NCBI RefSeq assembly: GCF_030382115.1
Contig: NZ_JAUDRJ010000003.1
Location: 4,995,476 to 5,031,697 of the forward strand
DNA: 36,222 nucleotides
Direction of reading: 5' to 3'
DNA from: Nostoc sp. GT001
GTDB lineage: Bacteria; Cyanobacteriota; Cyanobacteriia; Cyanobacteriales; Nostocaceae
Shown here piece by piece: positions 17,596-25,538 of this stretch. The position numbers and the translations under genes were made by a program. Numbering within the stretch: position 1 is the first letter of the stretch; each line of letters begins with the position of its first letter. A model generated the notes under the pieces. It did no database searches, was not told the DNA's origin, and saw nothing but the letters and a program-made list of their open reading frames with translations.

Positions 17596-17601
17596 TTTAA
17601 C

Positions 17602-17979
17602 CCAGAAATAGCTCATACCAACAAAGAAAAGCAAAGTAAACGCACTAGCGATCGCAATCAATTTACTTGGGGTGTAAAAGCCCAAGAACGGGTGCAACAA
17701 CTGGTACAACAAGGAGGCGATCGCGTGACTTTGAATATTACCGATAGCGATCGCTATGGGCGTAAAATTGCTGAAGTCCGTTTAAAAAATGGCACTTTTG
17801 TACAACAGGTATTGTTGCAAGAAGGTCTAGCAAAAGTGTATCGTCCCTATTTAAATAAGTGTCCTAGTAAAGACTTAGTTCAACAAGCCGAAGCCAAAGC
17901 GAAGGAACAACGGCTCGGCGTTTGGAGCGATACTAAATTTATAAATCCTTGGGAATATCGCAGCCTATATAAAAAGTAA
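17602..17979 (+). CDS. Thermonuclease (SNase-like) lipoprotein, exon 2
   Basis: The 3' exon supplies residues 64-188 of the spliced protein: PEIAHTNKEKQ at the start (E65 is the catalytic-type glutamate), then DRYGRK (R117), followed by FVQQVLLQEGLAKVY and the LGVW element that ends the nuclease fold. Together with R57 and D62 in exon 1, all expected SNase active-site residues exist only after splicing. On its own this exon has no proper start codon. The product would cut DNA or RNA with calcium outside the cytoplasm. Confidence 0.85.
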   Translation, partial: PEIAHTNKEKQSKRTSDRNQFTWGVKAQERVQQLVQQGGDRVTLNITDSDRYGRKIAEVRLKNGTFVQQVLLQEGLAKVYRPYLNKCPSKDLVQQAEAKAKEQRLGVWSDTKFINPWEYRSLYKK

Positions 17980-18008
17980 AAACTCGGCATTGCATATTTG
18001 CGCGATAA

Positions 18009-18082
18009 CTTAGCAACTTCCAAAATTCCCCTCTGCTCCTCTGCTCCCCTGCCCCCCTGCCTCCCCTACTCCTCTCCCCAAG
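18009..18082. repeat. C-rich low-complexity repeat covering a stop codon
   Basis: Units such as CTGCTCCCCTGCC repeat across this spacer. On the minus strand they read as AGCAGGGG-like G-rich sequence as seen at 4009. The last codons and the TAG stop of the permease gene lie inside it. Confidence 0.7.
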
Positions 18083-18947
18083 TTTGCAGTTGCAAATAAA
18101 CTAGTACCAACGTTACTGCTAATAATACAGTCGCTCCTGCTGCTGCATAACCAAAATCAAACTGTCCAAAAGCCTCTTGGTAAATGTAGTAAACTAGCAG
18201 ATTAGTCGAATTCAGTGGGCCACCACCAGTCATCACAAAAACTTGCTCAAAACTCCGCAATGTAAAAATTGCGGTAGTAATGACTGCAAATATCACAGTT
18301 GGGCGCAATCCGGGCAAAGTAATATACCAAAATTGTTGCCAAGCATTTGCTCCATCTAAGTCTGCTGCTTCATAACGACTGGGAGGAATTGCTTGCAACC
18401 CTGCTAAAAAAACTACCATATTGAAACCGAGTTGTTTCCAAATACTCATTAAAATAATTACTAGCATTGCCCAAAAGGTGTCTCCTAGCCAGGGGATTTC
18501 TGAAATCCCAAAAAAATCTAAAAGTCCGTTAACTGGCCCTGATGTTTGAAACAGCCAGCGAAATCCCAAACCAGCTGCCACAAGTGAAATAATTGAAGGA
18601 AGAAAATAAGCACTCCGCAGAATGCCCCGCAAGGGAATGGAACGGTTTAATAGTACTGCCAATCCCAAGGAAATAACTAAACTAGGAATGATAGTGGCAA
18701 TAGTAAAATAAAAGGTGTTACCCAGAACTTGCCAGAAATCGGGGTCGAGTAGCAAGCGCCAATAGTTTTTTAAGCCTATCCAATAAATACCTTTTAAGCT
18801 GAAACTACCAGCAGTAAAACTGAGATAGAACAAATAGACGATTGGCCAAATGATAAACACACCCAGCAAAAGTAGTGCTGGTGCGAGAAAAATCCACGCG
18901 GCTACTGTATCATTATCCAACCACGACTTAGTATATATTTTTGGCAT
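18066..18947 (-). CDS. Sugar-type ABC transporter permease (MalF/UgpA-like)
   Basis: This 293-residue inner-membrane protein has six predicted helices, starting with AAWIFLAPALLLLGVFIIWP. The EAA loop typical of binding-protein-dependent importers is visible as EAADLDGANAWQQFWYITLP. It belongs to the MalF/UgpA subgroup that carries sugars or glycerol phosphates. No binding protein, second permease or ATPase lies beside it, so it must work with products encoded elsewhere. The stop codon falls in a C-rich repeat, so the last few residues (TWGEE) may not be original. Its start is 25 bases from the divergent purN start. Confidence 0.88.
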   Translation of the reverse strand: MPKIYTKSWLDNDTVAAWIFLAPALLLLGVFIIWPIVYLFYLSFTAGSFSLKGIYWIGLKNYWRLLLDPDFWQVLGNTFYFTIATIIPSLVISLGLAVLLNRSIPLRGILRSAYFLPSIISLVAAGLGFRWLFQTSGPVNGLLDFFGISEIPWLGDTFWAMLVIILMSIWKQLGFNMVVFLAGLQAIPPSRYEAADLDGANAWQQFWYITLPGLRPTVIFAVITTAIFTLRSFEQVFVMTGGGPLNSTNLLVYYIYQEAFGQFDFGYAAAGATVLLAVTLVLVYLQLQTWGEE

Positions 18948-18972
18948 CTATAAATTAACCCTCCTAGCTGTT

Positions 18973-19635
18973 ATGACTCTCCGCCTTGATTCTACCCTGA
19001 GCTTAATTTCTCCCAACATTAGCGATAATTACCAACAATTCGCCCCTTTAAAACTGGGAATTATGGCTTCTGGGAATGGCAGCAATTTTGATGTAGTTGC
19101 CCAAGCTATCCAAGATGGGCGGCTAAATGCCCAAATTAAAGTTTTAATTTACAATAATCCCTCGGCGAAAGCAGCCCTCAGAGCAGCGAATAGAGGTGTA
19201 GAAACTGTCTTATTAAATCACCGCAACTATCAAAACCGAGAAGAGTTTGATCATAAAATTGTGCAGACATTGCAGCACTACGATGTAGAATGGGTGATTT
19301 TGGCAGGGTGGATGCGACTATTAACATCAGTTTTCATTGATGCCTTTCCTGAGAAGATTATTAATATCCATCCTAGTTTGTTACCTAGTTTCAAGGGAAT
19401 CCATGCTGTAGAACAAGCCTTGGCATCTGGGGTAAAAATCACTGGTTGTACAGTGCATATAGCTTGCTTAGAAATGGATAGCGGCCCAATATTAATGCAA
19501 GCCGCAGTCCCAGTATTGCCGGATGATACAGCAGAAACACTCCACGCCAGGATTCAAATTCAGGAACATCGAATTTTACCATTAGCGATCGCTCTGGCAG
19601 CTTCTTCGTCAAAAGTTACACTAAGGGTAACGTAA
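18973..19635 (+). CDS. purN: Phosphoribosylglycinamide formyltransferase
   Basis: This 220-residue enzyme is the third step of purine synthesis: transfer of a formyl group from 10-formyltetrahydrofolate to GAR. KLGIMASGNGSNFD (about 27-40) binds the phosphate, LAGWMRLL and INIHPSLLPSFKG hold the catalytic N and H, and TGCTVHIACLEMDSGPIL holds the catalytic D. About 25 residues precede the core, somewhat longer than in E. coli. The ATG at 18973 is chosen because an earlier in-frame start at 18850 would lie inside the divergent permease gene. No Shine-Dalgarno is evident. Confidence 0.95.
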   Translation: MTLRLDSTLSLISPNISDNYQQFAPLKLGIMASGNGSNFDVVAQAIQDGRLNAQIKVLIYNNPSAKAALRAANRGVETVLLNHRNYQNREEFDHKIVQTLQHYDVEWVILAGWMRLLTSVFIDAFPEKIINIHPSLLPSFKGIHAVEQALASGVKITGCTVHIACLEMDSGPILMQAAVPVLPDDTAETLHARIQIQEHRILPLAIALAASSSKVTLRVT

Positions 19636-19682
19636 AAATACATAGATTAGACGCTCCTCTCTTTCACCACATATTTGGGTCT

Positions 19683-19804
19683 GTTCGCGAAGCGTCTCGT
19701 AGAGAAGCCCCGTGCTTCACACAATGCTTTAAAGTAAGGAGTAATGAGTTTCATAGTGGATGAAAAATGGGTATTTACTCATTACTTATTACTCATTACT
19801 CCTT
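19683..19804. repeat. Repeat-module fragment and 14-bp inverted repeat
   Basis: GCGAAGCGTCTCGTAGAGAAGCC (19687-19709) is a fragment of the long repeat family. Beyond it AAGGAGTAATGAGT (19736-19749) is perfectly complementary to ACTCATTACTCCTT (19791-19804). The pair lies between the convergent ends of purN and the diguanylate cyclase gene and could act as a bidirectional punctuation hairpin. Confidence 0.65.
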
Positions 19805-19834
19805 CTTAAGAGCGCCTTTACGTCGGTGAGGATG

Positions 19835-20860
19835 TCAAGAAGAAACAGCTTTCAAATGTGAGCCATGATGAGATATGTAGTTCGAGTTAATCACCCGATT
19901 ACGCCCAGAATTTTTAGCCTGTAACAGACATTGATCGGCACGATACAGCAGACTCTCTCCTTTCTCATCATCCTCAGCTTGCAGAGAAGCTGTACCCAAA
20001 CTAATGGTGACATTAATTGTCAGTTTATTGTTGAGTGCAAATGGTTCGTCGCTGACTACGCGATTGAGACGACGGGCTACTAATAGTGCTTCCTCATCGG
20101 TAGTGTTAGCTAGAAGAATTACAAATTCTTCGCCACCATAGCGGAATGCTGTATCTTGACAGCGCAGATTGTGGCGCAAACGTTGGCATAATACTTGCAA
20201 GATGCGATCGCCTACTAAATGCCCATGAGTATCGTTCACTTTCTTAAAATGATCTACATCCAGAATAATCAAACTCAAGGAAGTTTTTTGAGTCCTGGCT
20301 CTTTGAATTTGTCTGGGTAAGTCCCATTCTAAAGCACGACGATTATTTAATTCTGTCAACGAATCGGCTAAGGCGATCGCAGATAACATATCATTTGTCC
20401 GAATCAAATCTCGGTATTTTTGTGCTTTCCGCAAACCAACTGTCAATTGAGCAAGTATTAGTCCATGATTGGCAGTCAACTCCGCCAAGCTATAGTCTGT
20501 TTTTTCTTCAATAAGATGCCAAATATATGCATCGGCTCCTTGCTTTAAGGCCGCAGCACTCATTTCTAATTCCCTGTGCCAACCCTTATTTCTATCATTC
20601 AGTTGCTGGGAACGATCCTCGAAGAGAATACAATATATCCACGATAATTTTGTTTGATCTTTCAACCAATTGCACAATTCCATGCTGCCATCTAGGCTAG
20701 CTTGCACCAGGATTATATCAGGAGGTGTTGTTTTAATCTGCGACACGGCTCGATCCAAATTGTCTATAACTTCTACACTAAAAGCAGTCGCATAACGGAT
20801 CTGATCTGGAAGTGTGGCGATAAAATTATTTTTTCCAAAGACCAGAATAGAAATATTCAT
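19835..20860 (-). CDS. Diguanylate cyclase (GGDEF) with pseudo-receiver
   Basis: This 341-residue protein should make cyclic di-GMP from two GTP. Residues 1-140 look like a CheY-type receiver (PDIILVQASLDG, LKQGADAYI), but position 53, where the phosphate-accepting aspartate belongs, is Q. Phosphorylation there is therefore unlikely. The GGDEF domain covers about 165-335: LTELNNRRAL, LDVDHFKKVNDTHGH and the active site GGEEF at 242-246. An inhibitory site RCQD at 233-236 is present, so product inhibition is expected. No membrane segment is seen. It is convergent with purN. The upstream 886 bases hold no gene. Confidence 0.9.
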   Translation of the reverse strand: MNISILVFGKNNFIATLPDQIRYATAFSVEVIDNLDRAVSQIKTTPPDIILVQASLDGSMELCNWLKDQTKLSWIYCILFEDRSQQLNDRNKGWHRELEMSAAALKQGADAYIWHLIEEKTDYSLAELTANHGLILAQLTVGLRKAQKYRDLIRTNDMLSAIALADSLTELNNRRALEWDLPRQIQRARTQKTSLSLIILDVDHFKKVNDTHGHLVGDRILQVLCQRLRHNLRCQDTAFRYGGEEFVILLANTTDEEALLVARRLNRVVSDEPFALNNKLTINVTISLGTASLQAEDDEKGESLLYRADQCLLQAKNSGRNRVINSNYISHHGSHLKAVSS

Positions 20861-21746
20861 TGCTTTATTTTTAATCCTATTTAAATTTTAAATAAATTCA
20901 CTTGGGTCACTACTGCTCTTGTGTCTAATACTAAATATGATGTTCTAGGCTAAATTATATTTTTTTACATCTTGTTTTTTCAGCATCTATTAGATAGTGA
21001 ACTTCCAAATTTAATCTCATTTCAAGACTTTAGATTTACTACTGCCGTTTTGGAAATATTCATTTATAACAACTAATGTCTTCTTTACAGTTTATTTTTA
21101 AAACAGTGAAAATACTGAATATTATTTAAATGCATAAAAACTATTGTTGTGGATTCTTAAGTACTATTTCCATGATAGAATTACCGAAATAAATAGTTTG
21201 CAATAACTATGGCATTATGTAAATAAATTTATTCTCAAGTAGAAAAATGAAGAAAAAATAAAGTTTTTTAATTGAATTATTCAATCTGAAATTTTATTAC
21301 GCAATTCAAAATATTATTTATCATGAAACCTTTTAGCCTTTTTATTTATAAACTAGGCTTAGATCGCATATTAAGAAAGTGTTTAAAATATATATAATAT
21401 ACACAGCAAAACTACCTCCTGCTATGTACAGTGGCGTTTTGGGGCTTACCTACCATCTAAATAAAGACAGAAGTTGTCGGGTAAAATTTTATAATTTAAG
21501 TAAAATTTTACCTCCAAAAAACAATGCGCTAGCAGGAGAAATAAAATATTTGCGCCTATCTTTTCTCTAGATTTTCCTATTTACTTAATTCACATTTTTT
21601 TTATTTGCTGTAATATCATAAATTTATAAAACAAAGCTAAATAAAAAAATTATGTCAAAACCTGTTACTAATTTGGGGAAGTTATTTCTATTCCGCCTTT
21701 CTACAGGCGTAAAATATAAAAAATTTTGTTAGCGTCGCTTGAGATA
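20861..21746. other. Long AT-rich spacer, no gene recognised
   Basis: About 890 bases separate the diguanylate cyclase start from the HMA gene end. The sequence is strongly AT-rich. The only ORF of note (63 codons from 21379) has no ribosome site and unconvincing composition. A 5-bp CGCCT/AGGCG hairpin lies at about 21693-21710. I see no tRNA or known RNA here; the leader and promoter of the diguanylate cyclase gene probably occupy its left end. Confidence 0.5.
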
Positions 21747-21986
21747 TTAAAGTCTAAACTTCTTCTGTGAAAAGCTGGAATCCGAACGATAACCTTCTCC
21801 AGCGTAACCAGCAGCAACAATTACCTGTTTGATTGACTCCTCAGAAGTTTCGGACTCCACCGTGACAGTTTTAGCGTTAATCTCAACATTCACTTTGATC
21901 TCAGGTTCCATAACGTAGATAGACTCAGTAATTATTTCGGCACATTCTTCAAAAGTAATATCTGATACTTTCAGTTTTAGTGCCAT
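21747..21986 (-). CDS. HMA (CopZ-like) domain protein lacking one metal cysteine
   Basis: This 79-residue protein has the whole heavy-metal-associated ferredoxin-like fold pattern: LKVSDI, ECAEIITESI, VNVEINAKTVTVES, and KQVIVAAGY. In true CopZ-type chaperones the first loop is CxxC. Here it reads F12-E-E-C15, so the first cysteine is phenylalanine and tight copper binding is unlikely. A 13-residue tail (SDSSFSQKKFRL) follows the domain. The ATG has GAGG upstream, so it is probably expressed. No copper ATPase or regulator is adjacent. It may be a decayed chaperone or a fold re-used for another ligand. Confidence 0.8.
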   Translation of the reverse strand: MALKLKVSDITFEECAEIITESIYVMEPEIKVNVEINAKTVTVESETSEESIKQVIVAAGYAGEGYRSDSSFSQKKFRL

Positions 21987-22212
21987 TTGCTACCTCAGTA
22001 TGGGAATTTTAAACTATTTCTTAATGATTAATTTTAAGCATCGAAATCCGATGTTTACAACGGGCTACGCCTATGCACATCCTGCCAAAGTTCGATAGTA
22101 GTGTAAAAACATCATAGTAACTGTATATATCTCACCCAATGGCAGAATTCGCTGGCAGTAATATGAAACAAAATGCAAGAATATATAAAGCTATTTATGA
22201 AAATACACCTAC

Positions 22213-22338
22213 CTAGTAGTCTGCCAACCCAAAAATGCCAGGTGGAGGTTGGGGAAAGGTTAAAGGGAAAAGGGGAAGGGATTAAAAACCTTTCCCCTTT
22301 TCCCCTTACCCCGCCAAGTTGCCTTGGCGTACTACTAG
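22213..22338. repeat. MITE-like hairpin element upstream of alaS
   Basis: The ends CTAGTAGTCTGCCAA (22213-22227) and TTGGCGTACTACTAG (22324-22338) are inverted repeats matching at 13 of 15 positions. The inside is also self-complementary: purine runs of AAGGGGAAAAGGG type face CCTTTTCCCCTT. The whole 126 bases can fold into one long hairpin. There is no ORF of substance. The rest of the 400-base spacer (21987-22387) holds only short repeats. Confidence 0.6.
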
Positions 22339-22387
22339 TGCCGCTACGCCTAAGTCGAAAGTCTAAAGTCTAAAGTTAAAAACACCT

Positions 22388-25030
22388 ATGTCTTCAAATC
22401 CCCAGTACCTAAGCGGTAACGAAATTCGCAACATATTTCTCGACTTCTTTGCTCAACGGGAACACCAAATTCTCCCAAGTGCCTCCCTCGTGCCAGAAGA
22501 TCCAACCGTGCTGCTGACGATCGCGGGGATGCTACCATTTAAGCCAATATTCTTAGGGCAGCGCACACCAGAATTTAAGCGGGCTACGACTTCGCAAAAG
22601 TGTATCCGTACCAACGACATTGAGAATGTCGGACGCACCAAACGGCATCACACCTTTTTTGAGATGCTGGGTAATTTTAGCTTTGGTGATTATTTTAAAG
22701 AACAAGCGATCGCTTGGGGTTGGGAAATCTCCACGCAAGTCTTTGGCTTTTCCCCCCAAAATCTCGTCGTCAGCGTTTTTGAAGATGATGATGAAGCTTT
22801 TGCAATTTGGCGCGATCAAATCGGTGTGCCAGTAGCGAGAATTAAACGCTTGGGTGAAGATGATAACTTTTGGGTATCTGGCCCGACTGGCCCTTGTAGC
22901 CCTTGTTCCGAAATTTATTATGATTTCCACCCAGAACGCGGTGACGAAAATATCGATTTAGAAGATGATTCTCGATTCATCGAGTTTTACAACCTCGTCT
23001 TCATGCAATATAACCGGGATGCTTCCGGGAATTTAACGCCGCTGCAAAACAAAAACATCGACACCGGCATGGGTTTGGATAGAATGGCGCAAATTCTCCA
23101 AAAAGTACCCAATAACTACGAAACTGACCTGATTTTTCCAATTATCCAAACAGCAGGGCAAATTGCTGGTGTTGATTACCACAGCAGTGATGAAAAAACC
23201 AAAACTTCCCTAAAAGTCATTGGCGATCATATTCGGGCTGTCATCCACATGATTGCTGATGAAATTCGCGCTTCCAATGTGGGACGGGGTTATGTACTGC
23301 GGCGGTTAATTCGGCGGGTGGTGCGTCATGGGCGATTAATTGGAATTTCTGGCGAATTTACTACCCAAGTTGCCGAAACTGCGATCGCTCTTTCAGAATC
23401 AGCTTACCCCAATGTCCGCCAACGAGAAGCAGCAATTAAAGCTGAGTTGCAACGGGAAGAATCTAATTTCCTCAGAACTCTGGATAGAGGCGAAAAACTC
23501 CTCGAAGAAATCATCCAAGAGGTGAAACAGCGAGGGGAAACTCAAATTAGCGGTGAAAGCGCATTTACCCTCTACGACACCTACGGATTTCCCTTAGAAC
23601 TGACTCAAGAAGTTGCAGAGGAAAATAATCTGACAGTCGATGAAACGGGATTCAATATCGAAATGCAAAAACAGGTGGAACGTGCCAAAGCAGCACATGA
23701 AACCATCGATTTAACTGTACAAGGTTCTCTCGACAAATTAGCAGAACACATTAAAGTCACCGAATTTATCGGCTATACCCAACCTGCTGCAACTGCGAAA
23801 GTTGAAGCGATATTAGTAGAAGGTGTTTGCCAAGAGGAAGCAGAAGCGGGGACAGAAGTGCAAATTGTCCTTGACAAAACGCCATTTTATGCTGAATCTG
23901 GGGGACAAATCGGCGATCGCGGTTATATCTCTGGTGATGGTATCGTTGTTCGCGTAGAAGACGTGAAGAAAGAATCTGATTTCTTTGTTCACTTCGGACG
24001 CATTGAACGCGGTACACTGCGCGTAGGCGATCGCGTCACCGCCCAAATCGATCCAGCTTGTCGCCGTCGCGCCCAAGCAAACCATACCGCAACGCACCTA
24101 TTGCAAGCGGCATTGAAGAAAATTGTTGATGATGGCATATCTCAAGCAGGTTCCCTGGTTTCCTTTGATCGGTTGCGCTTCGACTTCAACTGTCCCCGCG
24201 CGTTGACAGCAGAGGAAGTGCAACAAATTGAAGAACAGGTGAACAGTTGGATTGCTGAGGCTCATGCTGCCAAAGTGGAAGTATTACCAATAGCCGAGGC
24301 GAAAGCTAGGGGTGCTGTTGCCATGTTCGGGGAAAAATACGGTGAGGAAGTGCGCGTGATTGACTTTCCTAGCGTATCAATGGAACTATGCGGTGGAACT
24401 CATGTCAGTAATACTGCTGAAATTGGCGTCTTCAAGATTATCTCGGAAGCTGGTGTCGCTTCTGGAGTACGGCGCATTGAAGCCGTTTCGGGGCCAGCAA
24501 TCCTAGATTATCTCAACCTGCGGGATAAAGTAGTTAAAGATTTGAGCGATCGCTTTAAAGTTAAACCTGAAGAATTGCCAGACAGAATCACAAGTCTGCA
24601 AAGCGAACTGAGAAATAGCCAGAAGGAATTAGAAACCTTGAAGGTACAGTTAGCGATCGCTAAATCAGACAGCTTGCTACAAACAGCCCAAACCGTAGGC
24701 GATTCTAAAATTATTGTCGCCCAATTAGAAGATGTCGATCCAGAATCATTGAAGACCGCAGCCGAACGCTTGTTGCAAAAAATCGGTAACGGTGCGGTGG
24801 TACTGGGTTCTGTTCCAGAAGTTGGGAAAGTGAGTATAGTTGCAGCTTTTAGTCCAGAAGTGAACAAAAAAGGTTTGCAAGCTGGTAAATTTGTGGGTGC
24901 GATCGCTAAAATCTGCGGCGGCGGCGGCGGCGGAAGACCAAACCTAGCCCAAGCCGACGGACGCGATGCAAGTAAATTACCAGATGCGTTGGCACAAGCG
25001 GAAAGTGATTTAAAGTCCGCGTTAGCTTAA
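22388..25030 (+). CDS. alaS: Alanine--tRNA ligase
   Basis: This 880-residue enzyme charges tRNA-Ala. The class II catalytic domain comprises the first 240 residues ([47 protein letters not shown] motif as [13 protein letters not shown]). The tRNA-recognition domain follows, then the editing domain with HTATHLL and CGGTHV that bind zinc for hydrolysis of mischarged Ser/Gly. A coiled-coil and the C-Ala domain with a glycine run ([10 protein letters not shown]) close it. Length and motifs are complete. The leader contains a MITE-like hairpin that ends 49 bases before the ATG. Confidence 0.98.
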   Translation: MSSNPQYLSGNEIRNIFLDFFAQREHQILPSASLVPEDPTVLLTIAGMLPFKPIFLGQRTPEFKRATTSQKCIRTNDIENVGRTKRHHTFFEMLGNFSFGDYFKEQAIAWGWEISTQVFGFSPQNLVVSVFEDDDEAFAIWRDQIGVPVARIKRLGEDDNFWVSGPTGPCSPCSEIYYDFHPERGDENIDLEDDSRFIEFYNLVFMQYNRDASGNLTPLQNKNIDTGMGLDRMAQILQKVPNNYETDLIFPIIQTAGQIAGVDYHSSDEKTKTSLKVIGDHIRAVIHMIADEIRASNVGRGYVLRRLIRRVVRHGRLIGISGEFTTQVAETAIALSESAYPNVRQREAAIKAELQREESNFLRTLDRGEKLLEEIIQEVKQRGETQISGESAFTLYDTYGFPLELTQEVAEENNLTVDETGFNIEMQKQVERAKAAHETIDLTVQGSLDKLAEHIKVTEFIGYTQPAATAKVEAILVEGVCQEEAEAGTEVQIVLDKTPFYAESGGQIGDRGYISGDGIVVRVEDVKKESDFFVHFGRIERGTLRVGDRVTAQIDPACRRRAQANHTATHLLQAALKKIVDDGISQAGSLVSFDRLRFDFNCPRALTAEEVQQIEEQVNSWIAEAHAAKVEVLPIAEAKARGAVAMFGEKYGEEVRVIDFPSVSMELCGGTHVSNTAEIGVFKIISEAGVASGVRRIEAVSGPAILDYLNLRDKVVKDLSDRFKVKPEELPDRITSLQSELRNSQKELETLKVQLAIAKSDSLLQTAQTVGDSKIIVAQLEDVDPESLKTAAERLLQKIGNGAVVLGSVPEVGKVSIVAAFSPEVNKKGLQAGKFVGAIAKICGGGGGGRPNLAQADGRDASKLPDALAQAESDLKSALA

Positions 25031-25094
25031 TAAGCTACTAAGGCGAAACCTAATCTCCAGCCCCATTTTCTATAGAACTTAGGCACACGCGCTC

Positions 25095-25118
25095 AGGGGC
25101 AATTCATGAATTGCCCCT
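25095..25118. repeat. 24-bp perfect palindrome
   Basis: AGGGGCAATTCA is followed directly by TGAATTGCCCCT, a perfect 24-base palindrome 64 bases after the alaS stop. There is no T run, so it is more a dispersed palindrome than a terminator. The whole 508-base spacer to trpB holds such repeats plus GGCAGGA and C-rich units and no gene; an ORF at 25298-25618 is low-complexity. Confidence 0.6.
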
Positions 25119-25166
25119 ACTTAAAAATCAGGGTTTCAACTATTACTTTGCATAAGTCATGTTTGA

Positions 25167-25210
25167 TTTTCAAGGCAGATATATTAGACCTGCCTTGAAA
25201 ATAAGGCAGG
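25167..25210. repeat. Overlapping alternative inverted repeats
   Basis: TTTTCAAGGCAG (25167-25178) is complementary to CTGCCTTGAAAA (25190-25201). The same right arm can instead pair with AAGGCAGG (25203-25210) via CCTGCCTT (25189-25196). Only one stem can form at a time. It lies between alaS and trpB. It may be chance within GGCAGGA repeats. Confidence 0.45.
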
Positions 25211-25538
25211 AGGCAGATCGCTTTTAGCGTCTCCCCTTGGGAGAAGGCAGGAGGCAGGAGGAAAAGACATTTTCATTATTCCTTGTGAGCGCAGCTCATG
25301 GAGTCTCTTGCAAAAGTAATTTTTGCTCATAGGCGGGAAAAGGGGTTCATGTTAAAGGGACTCATGTTTTTATTGTTCCTTTCCCCTTTCCCCCTTACCC
25401 TTTTACCGACTTATGCAAGAAGTCTATTGTTATTTATTATTCTCCTCTGCCCCCCTGCCCCCTACTTCCTCCCCATCCCCCAGATACGCCCCAGACTTTC
25501 TATAATAATTAAGTCATTCCCGTCATCAAAAACAGCCT

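Larger units (their letters stand above)
15105..17601 (+). mobile_element. Group II intron with ORF, inserted in the nuclease gene
   Basis: The element starts with GTGCG, matching the GUGYG intron start, and ends in TTTAAC, matching the AY end. Removing 15105-17601 joins GATGCG to CCAGAAATA and restores the conserved nuclease sequence VDA-PEIAHT in frame. Bases 15105-15711 hold the structured domains I-III, the ORF occupies domain IV, and domain V is visible near the end. Candidate exon-binding sites GCATCT occur at 15464-15469 and 15479-15484 and would pair with AGATGC at the end of exon 1. It is 2,497 bases long and on the same strand as its host gene, as splicing requires. Confidence 0.92.

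Noticed and set aside
21379..21570. 63-codon ORF in the AT-rich spacer
   Set aside because: No Shine-Dalgarno, composition like the surrounding AT-rich DNA, no domain.
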